Source of the DNA: Algoriphagus aestuarii
GTDB lineage: Bacteria; Bacteroidota; Bacteroidia; Cytophagales; Cyclobacteriaceae
DNA length: 64,000 nucleotides
Reading direction: 5' to 3'
Assembly: GCA_017051695.1 (NCBI GenBank)
Contig: JAFIDK010000006.1
Location: 1 to 64,000, forward strand
Both the position numbers and the translations under genes were made by a program. How positions within the stretch are numbered: position 1 is the stretch's first letter; every line of letters begins with the position of its first letter. The notes beneath the pieces were generated by a model. It made no database searches, was not told where the DNA came from, and saw only the letters and a list, made by a program, of their open reading frames with translations. Positions 15,068-23,503 of the stretch are shown here, in pieces.

Positions 15068-17077
15068 ATGGAAACTGCCCAAAAACAGACAAGTACTTTG
15101 ATTTTTGACCGAAAAAATCATTCTGATAAAAAACTTCTGGAATTGTATGAATCCCTCCTGATGCCAAGAAGGATTGAAGAAAAGATGCTAATTCTATTGC
15201 GTCAAGGAAAAATCTCGAAATGGTTCAGCGGCTGGGGACAAGAAGCAATTTCCATTGGAGCTGTCAATGCCTTGGAGGCGGATGAGTTTATCTTACCCAT
15301 GCACCGGAATCTGGGGATTTTCACTGGAAGGGAGATGCCATTGGAAAGACTTTTCTCTCAATTTCAGGGAAAGCTCAATGGTTTCACAAAAGGTAGAGAT
15401 CGGTCATTTCATTTTGGAAGTATAGAGCATCAGATAGTGGGAATGATCTCCCATTTAGGTCCACAGTTGGCCATAGCAGATGGAATTGCATTGGCGGATA
15501 AACTGTCAAAACAACAAAAAGTCACCTTGGTTTTTTCCGGGGATGGGGCAAGTTCAGAAGGGGATTTTCATGAAGGCCTAAATGTGGCAGCGGTTTGGAA
15601 GCTCCCTGTGATTTTTGTCATTGAGCATAATGGTTACGGGCTTTCCACTCCAAGTGAGGAGCAATTTGCCTTCACCCATTTTACAGATAAAGGGCCGGGA
15701 TATGGCATGGAAGCGATTCGGATTCAGGGCAATAACGTATTGGAAGTTTATGATACGATAAAAAATCTTGCTGAAGATATCCGAAATAATCCCCGCCCTG
15801 TACTTGTAGAAGCAATCACTTTCCGAATGCGAGGACACGAGGAAGCCTCTGGAACAAAATATGTCCCCAAAGAGCTTTTGGCTGATTGGGGGAAATTAGA
15901 TCCTGTAGAAAACTACGAACGCTATTTGATGGAAATAGGGATATTGGATGAAAAGAAAAGATCCAATATCAATCAGAGGATAAAAAACGCCATCAATGCT
16001 GGCTTGGATTTGGCTTTTGCCGAAGAAGCGATCTTCTCTACTCCGGATGAGGAGCTTTCAGATGTATATGCTCCATTTTCACAAAAAGTCATTCCTCCAG
16101 CTGATAAGAGTCCAAAATCCGAAAAAAGAATGGTGGATGCGATTTCGGATGGGTTGAGGCAATCCATGGAAAGATATCCCGAACTCATCCTAATGGGACA
16201 GGACATAGGAGAATATGGAGGTGTTTTTAAAATCACGGATGGGTTCAAAAAGCAATTTGGGGCGGATCGGGTCAGAAATACTCCGCTCTGCGAAAGTGCG
16301 ATTATAGGTGCTGGACTTGGGCTTTCTATCAAAGGTTTCAAAGCCATGGTGGAAATGCAGTTTGCGGACTTTGTTTCAGTGGGATTTAATCAAATCGTAA
16401 ACAACCTTGCCAAGATCCATTATCGCTGGGGACAGCAGGCAGATGTAGTCATCCGGATGCCAACCGGTGCGGGAATGGCTGCTGGACCTTTTCATAGCCA
16501 ATCCAACGAAGCTTGGTTTTTCCATACTCCCGGGCTGAAAATTGTTTATCCATCCAATCCATACGATGCCAAAGGCTTATTAAACGCCGCTATTGAAGAT
16601 CCGAATCCATACCTGTATTTTGAACATAAAGGAATGTACCGATCTATCAGTGAGGAAATTCCAGATGACTATTTCACAGTAGAAATTGGCAAAGCAGCTT
16701 TGGTAAAAGAGGGAGATCAGCTATCAGTAATCAGCTATGGTATGGGAGTGCACTGGGCGAAGAAAACCGTGGAAGAATTGGGCATTTCTGCAGACATACT
16801 AGATTTGAGAACGCTTTTGCCTTGGGACAAAGAAGCTGTAACTGCAACAGTCAAAAAAACAGGAAAAATAATCTTCCTTCAAGAAGACTGCCTCACTGGA
16901 GGAATTGGTGCAGAAATATGCTCGTGGATATCAGAAAACTGCTTTGAGCATTTAGATGCGCCCGTCATGAGAGAGGGAAGTCTGGATACTCCGGTTCCTT
17001 TTGCACCAAATCTTGAAAAGCAATTTTTACCGGTTGACAGATTTAAAACCAAAGTTACTAAGCTTTTGGAATACTAA
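15068..17077 (+). CDS. Fused 2-oxoacid dehydrogenase E1 component, alpha and beta subunits
   Basis: The thiamine-diphosphate-dependent E1 decarboxylates 2-oxoacids and hands the acyl group to the E2 lipoyl domain. Residues 1 to about 330 are the alpha part, with the ThDP/Mg motif GDGASSEGDFHEGLN...EHNGYG around 158-187. The beta part starts at about 350 (KRMVDAISDGLRQSMERYPE) and runs to residue 669. The fused form is common in Bacteroidota and is usually annotated as branched-chain alpha-keto acid dehydrogenase E1, feeding branched fatty acid synthesis. Pyruvate specificity is less likely but not excluded. E2 and E3 genes are not adjacent. The gene is probably monocistronic. Confidence 0.92.
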   Translation: METAQKQTSTLIFDRKNHSDKKLLELYESLLMPRRIEEKMLILLRQGKISKWFSGWGQEAISIGAVNALEADEFILPMHRNLGIFTGREMPLERLFSQFQGKLNGFTKGRDRSFHFGSIEHQIVGMISHLGPQLAIADGIALADKLSKQQKVTLVFSGDGASSEGDFHEGLNVAAVWKLPVIFVIEHNGYGLSTPSEEQFAFTHFTDKGPGYGMEAIRIQGNNVLEVYDTIKNLAEDIRNNPRPVLVEAITFRMRGHEEASGTKYVPKELLADWGKLDPVENYERYLMEIGILDEKKRSNINQRIKNAINAGLDLAFAEEAIFSTPDEELSDVYAPFSQKVIPPADKSPKSEKRMVDAISDGLRQSMERYPELILMGQDIGEYGGVFKITDGFKKQFGADRVRNTPLCESAIIGAGLGLSIKGFKAMVEMQFADFVSVGFNQIVNNLAKIHYRWGQQADVVIRMPTGAGMAAGPFHSQSNEAWFFHTPGLKIVYPSNPYDAKGLLNAAIEDPNPYLYFEHKGMYRSISEEIPDDYFTVEIGKAALVKEGDQLSVISYGMGVHWAKKTVEELGISADILDLRTLLPWDKEAVTATVKKTGKIIFLQEDCLTGGIGAEICSWISENCFEHLDAPVMREGSLDTPVPFAPNLEKQFLPVDRFKTKVTKLLEY

Positions 17078-17138
17078 TTGTTTTTAAAAAAAGACCCTAT
17101 TTGTTTTAAATTTTAACTAACCACTAAATCCAACTAGT

Positions 17139-18464
17139 ATGACCCGATTTTTCAAATTGAAACTTTTATTCTTGGGAATCTTACTTACCGTTGCCCAAAT
17201 TTCTTTTTCCCAGACCTTTGTAGGTGCTACTGTAGACAATCATGCAGGTGTTCATTCCCTTTTACTGAATCCTGCCTTGGCGGTAGATTCTAAAATGAGG
17301 CTTGACATCAACTTGTTCTCCACCAGTGCTTTTATCGGAAATGATTTTCTAAGTGTGGATTTGAGTGATCTGGACGGATTCAGAAATGGATTTGAGATCA
17401 ATTCCGATGAGGATAAAAACGCTACAAACAACAATAATTTCTTTGGTAATGTAGACATACTTGGCCCTTCTGTTTTATTCAATTTAAATCCCAAAAACAG
17501 CATTGCCATTACGACCCGGGTCCGTGGATTTTTCAATCTGATCAATATCGGCGGAGATCTTTATGAGCTAGCCAATACAGAGTATGAGGACCAAATGGAT
17601 TTCAGTGTCAATATGGAAAATGCCTCAGGATTGATTCATGCATGGGCCGAATTCGGAGCCACTTATGGAAGAATGATTTTGGATAATGACCAAAACTCTC
17701 TGAAAGGAGGTATCACCTTAAAATACCTGGCAGGTGCAGGCGGAGTCTATGGTTCAAGTAGGATTTTGAATGCCCAATACAATAATCAATCAGATTTATT
17801 GACCACATCCGGAGAATTGCGCTATGGATATACGTCAGGGTTTGATTCGGAAGACATCAGTTTTTCGGATATCAAATCAGGATTTGGAGCTGATATCGGC
17901 TTTGTTTATGAGTATAAACAAGAAGATGTCAATATTTATTACAACCCATATAAGTTTAAAGTCGGGGTTTCTCTGATGGATATCGGGTCGATCAGTTATG
18001 ATGAATCCAGCAGATTTATTTATGACATGGATGCGACGATCGATGCAAGGGAATTCCAGTCCAAAAACCTTGATGAATTGCTCGAGGACAATTATAATGG
18101 GGTCGAAATTGTAGGGAAAACAAAAATGGGACTTCCCACCTCAGTCCAGGTTTTTGGGGATTACAATATCAATGGGAAATTTTTTGTCAGTGCCCAGGGA
18201 GCTATCGCTTTAAAAAGCAGCAATGACAATCCAGTCAGCCAATTGATCAATTCCTTTACCTTAACTCCAAGATTTGAAAAAAGATGGATCAGTGTTTACA
18301 GTCCCATCGGTTTTAGACAATACGATTCCAGTTTAGCCTGGGGAGTGGGAGTTCGTGCGGGCCCAGTAATGATCGGCTCAGGCTCGATTTTTACAAATCT
18401 TATTTCCAAAAGATCAAGGAGTGCGGATGTCTACGTAGGATTTAAAGTTCCTCTTTATAAGTAA
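17139..18464 (+). CDS. DUF5723 family outer-membrane protein
   Basis: A 441-residue exported protein with signal peptide ending QISFSQ (residues about 1-25), recognised as DUF5723. The start FVGATVDNHAGVHSLLLNPA resembles the PorV/FadL-like segment in which a barrel protein opens with an N...NPA motif. The rest alternates short amphipathic beta strands and polar loops, ending in VYVGFKVPLYK with a terminal aromatic strand as in outer-membrane barrels. The function of the family is unknown. It follows the E1 gene by 61 bp on the same strand but shows no functional tie. Confidence 0.8.
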   Translation: MTRFFKLKLLFLGILLTVAQISFSQTFVGATVDNHAGVHSLLLNPALAVDSKMRLDINLFSTSAFIGNDFLSVDLSDLDGFRNGFEINSDEDKNATNNNNFFGNVDILGPSVLFNLNPKNSIAITTRVRGFFNLINIGGDLYELANTEYEDQMDFSVNMENASGLIHAWAEFGATYGRMILDNDQNSLKGGITLKYLAGAGGVYGSSRILNAQYNNQSDLLTTSGELRYGYTSGFDSEDISFSDIKSGFGADIGFVYEYKQEDVNIYYNPYKFKVGVSLMDIGSISYDESSRFIYDMDATIDAREFQSKNLDELLEDNYNGVEIVGKTKMGLPTSVQVFGDYNINGKFFVSAQGAIALKSSNDNPVSQLINSFTLTPRFEKRWISVYSPIGFRQYDSSLAWGVGVRAGPVMIGSGSIFTNLISKRSRSADVYVGFKVPLYK

Positions 18465-18579
18465 GGCTCATGGAGCAATCGCAGTATTTCAGTCGCAGTG
18501 GGCAGCCGTCAATAATTAAATTGGGATTTGGTTTAAAATTCAGGTTAATTTTGACTGAAGATTTTACCGAGGCCACAAG

Positions 18580-19740
18580 TTATATTTGTGCCTGAAGCAA
18601 TTCCAGAAACTTTCGGTCCAGCTTTTCTCCATACCAATCTTCATATTCTACGTCTTTTCTACCAGAATTTAATACTCCAAAAGCTCCAGAAAATTCCCAG
18701 ATTCCGAAGCCGATTCCATTTTCCTTTAATACAGTCAACACATCTCCAAACCAACTCAGAAATACATCATGTGGTGTTTCTTTGTAGCAGCCACATTCTC
18801 CACAATGAACGCCCACACCCTGATCTATCAAGGATTTCCAAGGAGCATAATACCTTCGGATTTCTTCGATATCAAGAACTTTTTCTCCTTGTACCAAAGG
18901 CCAGGTGACGGGAGGGACACTTCCTGGATCCTTATAAACCCAACCGGCCTTGTAATGTGAAATAGGAAAAGGATGATACCCTCTACAGCTTTGAGCGAGG
19001 TCTAGATCGGCTAGTTCCGGAACGGCCATTCCTCCTCCACCATTGCCATCCGCAATGACCTGTCTGGATTTCTTTACGGATTTTATGGTATCTAAAGCAG
19101 CTTTGGCCACTCGACGATAATCAGCCACATCCACCGGACCCCCTGGGCTATGCTGGTCATTCGGATCCTGCCGTTGGTAAGGTTCATTGACCAAATCAAA
19201 ACTCAATTTCTTTTTGGAAATGCCTTTGTACCGTTTTGCCCACATTTCCCAATGAGCACAAAATGCATCTTGAGCCTCCTGATCTTTCCAGAGATTATAC
19301 GGCTCTTCAAAGCCGGCATTGATACAAAAACCGGGAGCACGATGTAGATTCAAACTAACATGCAGTCCATGGTCGAGACATCGCTGGACAAGTTCATCCA
19401 CTTGCTCCAATCGGCTTTCATCAAAGTTCAACACCTCATCCGGTCTAATCGGACGGGTTTGATCAATGTCGAGATAACTGGGATAAGACATAGGGATTCT
19501 TACAAAATCAAATCCCCAGTCAGCGATCCATTGAATATACTGTGGTTTGGTGGGTCTGCCGGCCATTGGATCATGTGAGAAAAAATCCAATAGATTAAAT
19601 CCTTTCCAGGCAGGTAACTGGTTTTTGGATCTCGATTCAATACCAAAAGCATGAATGGAAGTAGAGCCAGCTAGACTTATTCCTGTACCAATTAATGCGG
19701 ATTTCTTTAAAAAATCTCTTCGGGAATCCTGTATCTTCAT
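18580..19740 (-). CDS. Glycoside hydrolase family 5 cellulase-like, Tat-exported
   Basis: A beta-glycanase of clan GH-A. The N-terminus has a twin-arginine signal (SRRDFLKKSALIGTG), so it should be exported folded. The family motif FDLVNEP near residue 184 contains the acid/base glutamate, NLHRAPG near residue 125 carries the conserved active-site histidine, and HCGECGCYK near residue 315 supplies the nucleophile glutamate. Length (386 aa) is usual for a catalytic domain alone; no carbohydrate-binding module is visible. Substrate (beta-glucan, mannan or cellulose) is undetermined. No SusC/SusD pair is adjacent. Confidence 0.88.
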   Translation of the reverse strand: MKIQDSRRDFLKKSALIGTGISLAGSTSIHAFGIESRSKNQLPAWKGFNLLDFFSHDPMAGRPTKPQYIQWIADWGFDFVRIPMSYPSYLDIDQTRPIRPDEVLNFDESRLEQVDELVQRCLDHGLHVSLNLHRAPGFCINAGFEEPYNLWKDQEAQDAFCAHWEMWAKRYKGISKKKLSFDLVNEPYQRQDPNDQHSPGGPVDVADYRRVAKAALDTIKSVKKSRQVIADGNGGGGMAVPELADLDLAQSCRGYHPFPISHYKAGWVYKDPGSVPPVTWPLVQGEKVLDIEEIRRYYAPWKSLIDQGVGVHCGECGCYKETPHDVFLSWFGDVLTVLKENGIGFGIWEFSGAFGVLNSGRKDVEYEDWYGEKLDRKFLELLQAQI

Positions 19741-19887
19741 AGGTTTATTTTAGGTAATATCAGATGAAGTTAAGAAACTCAAATCATAGATTTATTCATT
19801 CTGAGGATAACAGGTCGCTTTACTTTTTCTTTGGTAAATCAAACAATCCCACCCATCATTTTCGTATGCATCCCTAGGCCAAAGATT

Positions 19888-20583
19888 ATGCGAAAAACGT
19901 TCCTACTTTTATTTTTTATGATCAGCACTACAAATGCTTTTGCACAATTTTTTATTGCCGGAGGGCATTTAAATGGTGGTTTCCCGATTGCCAGATTAAA
20001 ATCTGAAGTAGACAAGGTGTTTTTCCCATCCCTATCAGGAATACTTTTGTATGAGTTTTACAACCAACCATTTCAGATTGGATTGGAACTAGGATACGGA
20101 GTGTATGGATCCAAATTGGAGAAAAGAAATGATTTATACCCAGGATATAACGATACATATAGACTTCGGAGGAATAATAATTATGCCTCTGGAATGGCAG
20201 TTTTCAGGTATTTGCCTTCCAAAACAAGCAAACTTGTTCCTTTTATTGAAATCCAAGTAGGAGCCAATTATCTCTATTCTCGATATAAAATCCGGCCAAG
20301 TATTTTTGAGGAGGTAGTGGAAGTTTCCAAAGACATGCAAGATTGGGGAATGGGTTATAAATTGGGTGGTGGACTTCAGATCCCTATTCCAGGGTTGGAA
20401 GGAGGAAAAATCGAAGTGCGTTTAACTTACCAAGATGGGAATTCTATGCGTTTTTTGACTAAAAGCGATGTTGTTTATTTACCCAATAAAGGAAATGGTG
20501 AGTTTGAATACAGTCCGCGTCAAAGTCCGCTCCAATTGATTACCGCTTCCATTGGAGTGGTGGTTTATGATGCGTTTAGGTAG
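19888..20583 (+). CDS. Outer-membrane beta-barrel protein
   Basis: The product begins with a clear signal peptide, MRKTFLLLFFMISTTNAFAQ, so ATG 19888 is chosen over the upstream TTG 19831, which would add 19 residues before the signal. The 231-residue protein has alternating amphipathic strands (IGLELGYGVYGS, PFIEIQVGANYLYSRYK, KIEVRLTYQDGN) and a last strand ending VVVYDAFR, as expected of a small 8-strand barrel. The function is unknown. It is convergent with the lipoprotein gene to its right, with only 6 bp between the stops. Confidence 0.75.
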   Translation: MRKTFLLLFFMISTTNAFAQFFIAGGHLNGGFPIARLKSEVDKVFFPSLSGILLYEFYNQPFQIGLELGYGVYGSKLEKRNDLYPGYNDTYRLRRNNNYASGMAVFRYLPSKTSKLVPFIEIQVGANYLYSRYKIRPSIFEEVVEVSKDMQDWGMGYKLGGGLQIPIPGLEGGKIEVRLTYQDGNSMRFLTKSDVVYLPNKGNGEFEYSPRQSPLQLITASIGVVVYDAFR

Positions 20584-20589
20584 TAATCC

Positions 20590-21708
20590 TTAATTAACCT
20601 CACCTAATTCATATTTTACCTTTACCAAAATCAAATCTTCTGTTTTGGGGTGATTTCTTACCATGTGAATTCCTGTATCATTAGCCTTAACTATTTTTTG
20701 AAATGCACCAATAGGGGTTGAATAGCTGACTTTTTTTTCGGGATCCTCAATGAGCAAATAACTGAAATACTTTAATTCATCATTGATTGTTTCCGTAGAA
20801 AATGTATTGGAAACTACCAAACCGCTTTCAGTTACTTTCATAGAATAAAATTGATCACTGCGTGGAGAACTGAAAAAATCATCTCCGCTTTCAAAAGCAA
20901 AGATTTTACTTTCGATCTCCGATGTACCTAAATTAAAACTATCTAGTTTCTTACCATCCTTGGAATACCTATGAATTGTCTGATCTGCTATGACTTCCCT
21001 CAATAAAAACCTGTCATTTTTAAAATCAATGTGAAAAATACCCTCACTTAAAACCATGGCTTCTAAAGCTTTCCTCTTTTCTCCAAAATTGCCAAAAGTG
21101 TTTTTCAGCTTTCCTGTTTTTTCATCAAATATGCCGACAAATTTCATTTCATTTAAAAAAGCTTTGTGATCATTACTCTTGGCACTAATAATCCCTATGT
21201 AATATTCTTTCTCATCCGGATCATAAAAGAAAGCATCACCATAGCCCATAAACATGTGGTCAATGTTTTGAAGACCACTTAGGTCAATCTCCTTATCAAT
21301 CTGAAAAGAAGAATTAAGATGGATAATTTTACTTCTCTGAGGGAAAAACAAGACCAATGAACTATCATTTTCTTGATATCTAGCCTGAAGAATAGACACT
21401 TCAGGTAACACCAAATTTGTAGTGTCTAAATCTACCGACCGAGTGATTAAATCTTTATTCAAATCAAACCACCACAGTTTTCGATCTTGATGAATTATTA
21501 AAAAATTACCCTGATCAGAAATATGGAATTTAGCATTTTGATATCTTAAATTCCCAACATTTAAAAGCGTAGTTTCTGAAGACAAAATAGAAAGCGGATT
21601 ATCCCTGACTACGTCAATTTCCTTACACCCAAAAAAAACCAGAACTAAAAAAAACATCAAAAAATTCTTGCTAATCAAACCCAATTTCCAAAAACTGTTT
21701 AATTCCAT
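20590..21708 (-). CDS. Beta-propeller lipoprotein, DUF4221-like (B)
   Basis: A 372-residue predicted lipoprotein with a lipobox in LVLVFFGC (cysteine at about 28). The remainder has repeated four-strand patterns (LWWFDLNKDLITRSVDL, IIHLNSSFQIDKEIDL, VGIFDEKTGKLKNTFG, IHRYSKDGKKLDSFNL) typical of a six-bladed propeller of the DUF4221/TolB-like kind. The ligand is unknown. It lies 82 bp downstream of a small secreted peptide gene, behind a strong hairpin, and another lipoprotein of the same type lies on the other side of the peptide. Such genes often accompany small exported peptides in Bacteroidota. Confidence 0.72.
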   Translation of the reverse strand: MELNSFWKLGLISKNFLMFFLVLVFFGCKEIDVVRDNPLSILSSETTLLNVGNLRYQNAKFHISDQGNFLIIHQDRKLWWFDLNKDLITRSVDLDTTNLVLPEVSILQARYQENDSSLVLFFPQRSKIIHLNSSFQIDKEIDLSGLQNIDHMFMGYGDAFFYDPDEKEYYIGIISAKSNDHKAFLNEMKFVGIFDEKTGKLKNTFGNFGEKRKALEAMVLSEGIFHIDFKNDRFLLREVIADQTIHRYSKDGKKLDSFNLGTSEIESKIFAFESGDDFFSSPRSDQFYSMKVTESGLVVSNTFSTETINDELKYFSYLLIEDPEKKVSYSTPIGAFQKIVKANDTGIHMVRNHPKTEDLILVKVKYELGEVN

Positions 21709-21738
21709 TTTTTTTAATAACTAACTTGTATAGCACTT

Positions 21739-21779
21739 TCAGTGAAAAAAGATAGGCTGCCTTATATCAATAAGGCAGC
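21739..21779 (-). terminator. Terminator/attenuator hairpin between peptide and lipoprotein B
   Basis: GCTGCCTTAT (21756-21765) and ATAAGGCAGC (21770-21779) form a perfect ten-pair stem with loop ATCA. On the minus strand it is followed by CTATCTTTTTT. It begins 11 bases after the peptide stop and ends about 30 bases before the next start, so transcripts would end mostly after the peptide, with readthrough to lipoprotein B. Confidence 0.85.
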
Positions 21780-21790
21780 ATAAATTCTAA

Positions 21791-21997
21791 TTATTCTACT
21801 CCTACAGGAGGCAAGTTGCAAGCCTGAACTGTTTCTCCATTTGGACAATTGTATAATGCACATACCATATTTTCGAAATAAGTTATACTACCCGCCTGGA
21901 GAGTACGAGTCATAGTTTGTGCCGAAACAGGAGAATAAGAAGAAATTGTTCCCATTAAGCCTATCGCTAATAGAAACCCTAATAATTTTAATTTCAT
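21791..21997 (-). CDS. Small secreted cysteine-containing peptide
   Basis: A 68-residue product with signal peptide MKLKLLGFLLAIGLMGTI...SAQ (cut near residue 27), leaving a mature peptide of about 41 residues. It has three cysteines in a Cys-x4-Cys-x8-Cys pattern (MVCALYNCPNGETVQACNLPP). I do not recognise the family. The size, export signal and position beside six-bladed propeller lipoproteins recall the NVEALA peptides of Bacteroidales, but the NVEALA motif is absent. A hairpin at 22018-22042 lies just upstream of the ATG. A possible promoter is TTG (22122-22124), 19 bases, TAGATTAC (22095-22102), a weak match. The odd cysteine would permit dimer formation (inference). Confidence 0.72.
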   Translation of the reverse strand: MKLKLLGFLLAIGLMGTISSYSPVSAQTMTRTLQAGSITYFENMVCALYNCPNGETVQACNLPPVGVE

Positions 21998-22197
21998 AAT
22001 AAAGAAAGAGTTAAAAACACCCCATTCGCACCATGCAGGGTGGAGAAAATATCCCTAAAAAATCGCCTTTACCGGTAACTTTGAAATTTCAATTGTAATC
22101 TATCCCCCCAAACTAAAAATACAAGCAACTTGAACTATTTTTTTATAAAAAAATATAAATATTAGTTAATACTAAACTCGTTGATTATCAAAAATCG

Positions 22198-23385
22198 TTA
22201 ATCTTCCACGAATCTGATTTTATAAAACAGATTATAATCCCGCTCCACTTCTCCATCCGCAGCTTTTACAATTAAAGTTCCATCAGATAATCCGAGATTA
22301 ACTGAACCCTCCACGGGAAGTTCATTGAGAATTCCGATTTGCTGATCATCTTTAACTACCATGAAACGAGGTTTTCTATAAGCAGCCAAATCTTTTTGAT
22401 TTGCTGGGTTTTGGGTATAATCCTCTCCCTTTGATTGAAATTCCATCCATACATCTTCAGGGATAGCTGTATAAAACATTGCCAACTGGAATTCTCCAAA
22501 AGTCTTCACATCGCTAAATGAAGGATAAAGTCGGTTTTCGCGTTCTGGATTCGGTATCTCCTGATCACGTTCAGGATGTGATAAAGCTACTGCTCTTTCA
22601 TTGATTAGTGAGTTTCCATCAAAATCATATAAAAAAAGTTGATTTCCGATTGGAGGTAATACGGCTGCTTTTTTGCTTTCTACCTCGAATGACAAATAAG
22701 GAAAACTCTGCCCAATCCATCGATTGGTCCTGCGAGGAACCCAAGACTCTGGATACAAACTCAAATAGTAAATGGAATCTTGATTGGAATTATAGAAAAA
22801 CCCAGTCTTTACCTGGCTGTAAAATCCTCCACCGATTTTATCAGGATTTATTTCACCCGGATTATACGTATTAACCTCCTCTCCCAAAATAAAAATTTCT
22901 CCATTCTCCGTCCATGGGGTAAATGACTGACGGAAAAAGGAGATAAAAATCCCTGCCCCAAATCCTTCAGCTGGACCATTTATCTTTTCTAATTTCTGAA
23001 AATCCTTGTCAAAAACATGGAAATCCATAGTCCCTGATATTTCCTTGAAAATAAATCGATCTTTCCCCAAAAACCTTCCCTCTGAAAAAAACTGGATCTG
23101 ATTAGGTCCTTCTCCTGCCAGCTCCACTTCTTTGATTATTTTTCCTTTTCCATCAACTAGGAGGACTTTGCTTCCTCGCTGTTCTTTCACTAAATACTGA
23201 TCAAGATCCTCTTGATAATCCAATAGGACAACGTTTTCCAGTACATCCACCATGATAGAATCATAGACTTCAAATTGAAGTTCTTGTAGCGGATCTATAA
23301 CATTTGATTCAGGTGATTTTTCTGAGCAGGAAAAAAGCAGTGTTCCTAAAAGTACACTGAGAGCAAGAAGCGGGGATTTATTCAT
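22198..23385 (-). CDS. Beta-propeller lipoprotein, DUF4221-like (A)
   Basis: A 395-residue predicted lipoprotein with signal MNKSPLLALSVLLGTLLFSC; the lipobox cysteine is residue 20. The frame is open for 26 more codons upstream, but those residues precede the signal, so ATG 23385 is the better start. Blades can be followed (KVLLVDGKGKIIKEVEL, FHVFDKDFQKLEKI, LFLYDFDGNSLINERAVAL, RFMVVKDDQQIGILNELP), and GEGPNQIQFFSEG resembles the GPN segment of DUF4221 proteins. It is first in a cluster with the small secreted peptide and lipoprotein B. A role in sensing or binding at the cell surface is possible but unproven. Confidence 0.75.
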   Translation of the reverse strand: MNKSPLLALSVLLGTLLFSCSEKSPESNVIDPLQELQFEVYDSIMVDVLENVVLLDYQEDLDQYLVKEQRGSKVLLVDGKGKIIKEVELAGEGPNQIQFFSEGRFLGKDRFIFKEISGTMDFHVFDKDFQKLEKINGPAEGFGAGIFISFFRQSFTPWTENGEIFILGEEVNTYNPGEINPDKIGGGFYSQVKTGFFYNSNQDSIYYLSLYPESWVPRRTNRWIGQSFPYLSFEVESKKAAVLPPIGNQLFLYDFDGNSLINERAVALSHPERDQEIPNPERENRLYPSFSDVKTFGEFQLAMFYTAIPEDVWMEFQSKGEDYTQNPANQKDLAAYRKPRFMVVKDDQQIGILNELPVEGSVNLGLSDGTLIVKAADGEVERDYNLFYKIRFVED

Positions 23386-23460
23386 CGAAAAGAAATTAGA
23401 CTTAAAGGTTAGTCTGAAAAAGTAAGTTTTATAGGACAAGTGAGAGAAAATAAAAATCAT

Positions 23461-23503
23461 CATTCCTGCAAATTTAAAATTTAATTTTAAATTTGCAGGA
23501 ATG
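23461..23503. repeat. Perfect 43-bp palindrome at the ATPase start codon
   Basis: The 21-base arm CATTCCTGCAAATTTAAAAT plus T (23461-23481) is repeated exactly as its reverse complement at 23483-23503, around one unpaired T at 23482. The last three bases are the ATG of the ATPase gene. Each strand carries TAAATTTG (plus 23488-23495, minus 23469-23476), which fits the -7 promoter element, but no -33 TTG is visible. It may be a symmetrical divergent promoter/operator or an mRNA hairpin masking the start. Confidence 0.9.

Noticed and set aside
19831-19887. N-terminal extension of the outer-membrane barrel protein from TTG
   Set aside because: It would place 19 residues before a complete signal peptide.
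22137-22156. Twenty-base AT-only palindrome upstream of the peptide gene
   Set aside because: It is perfect but consists of T and A runs only; chance occurrence in AT-rich spacers is likely.
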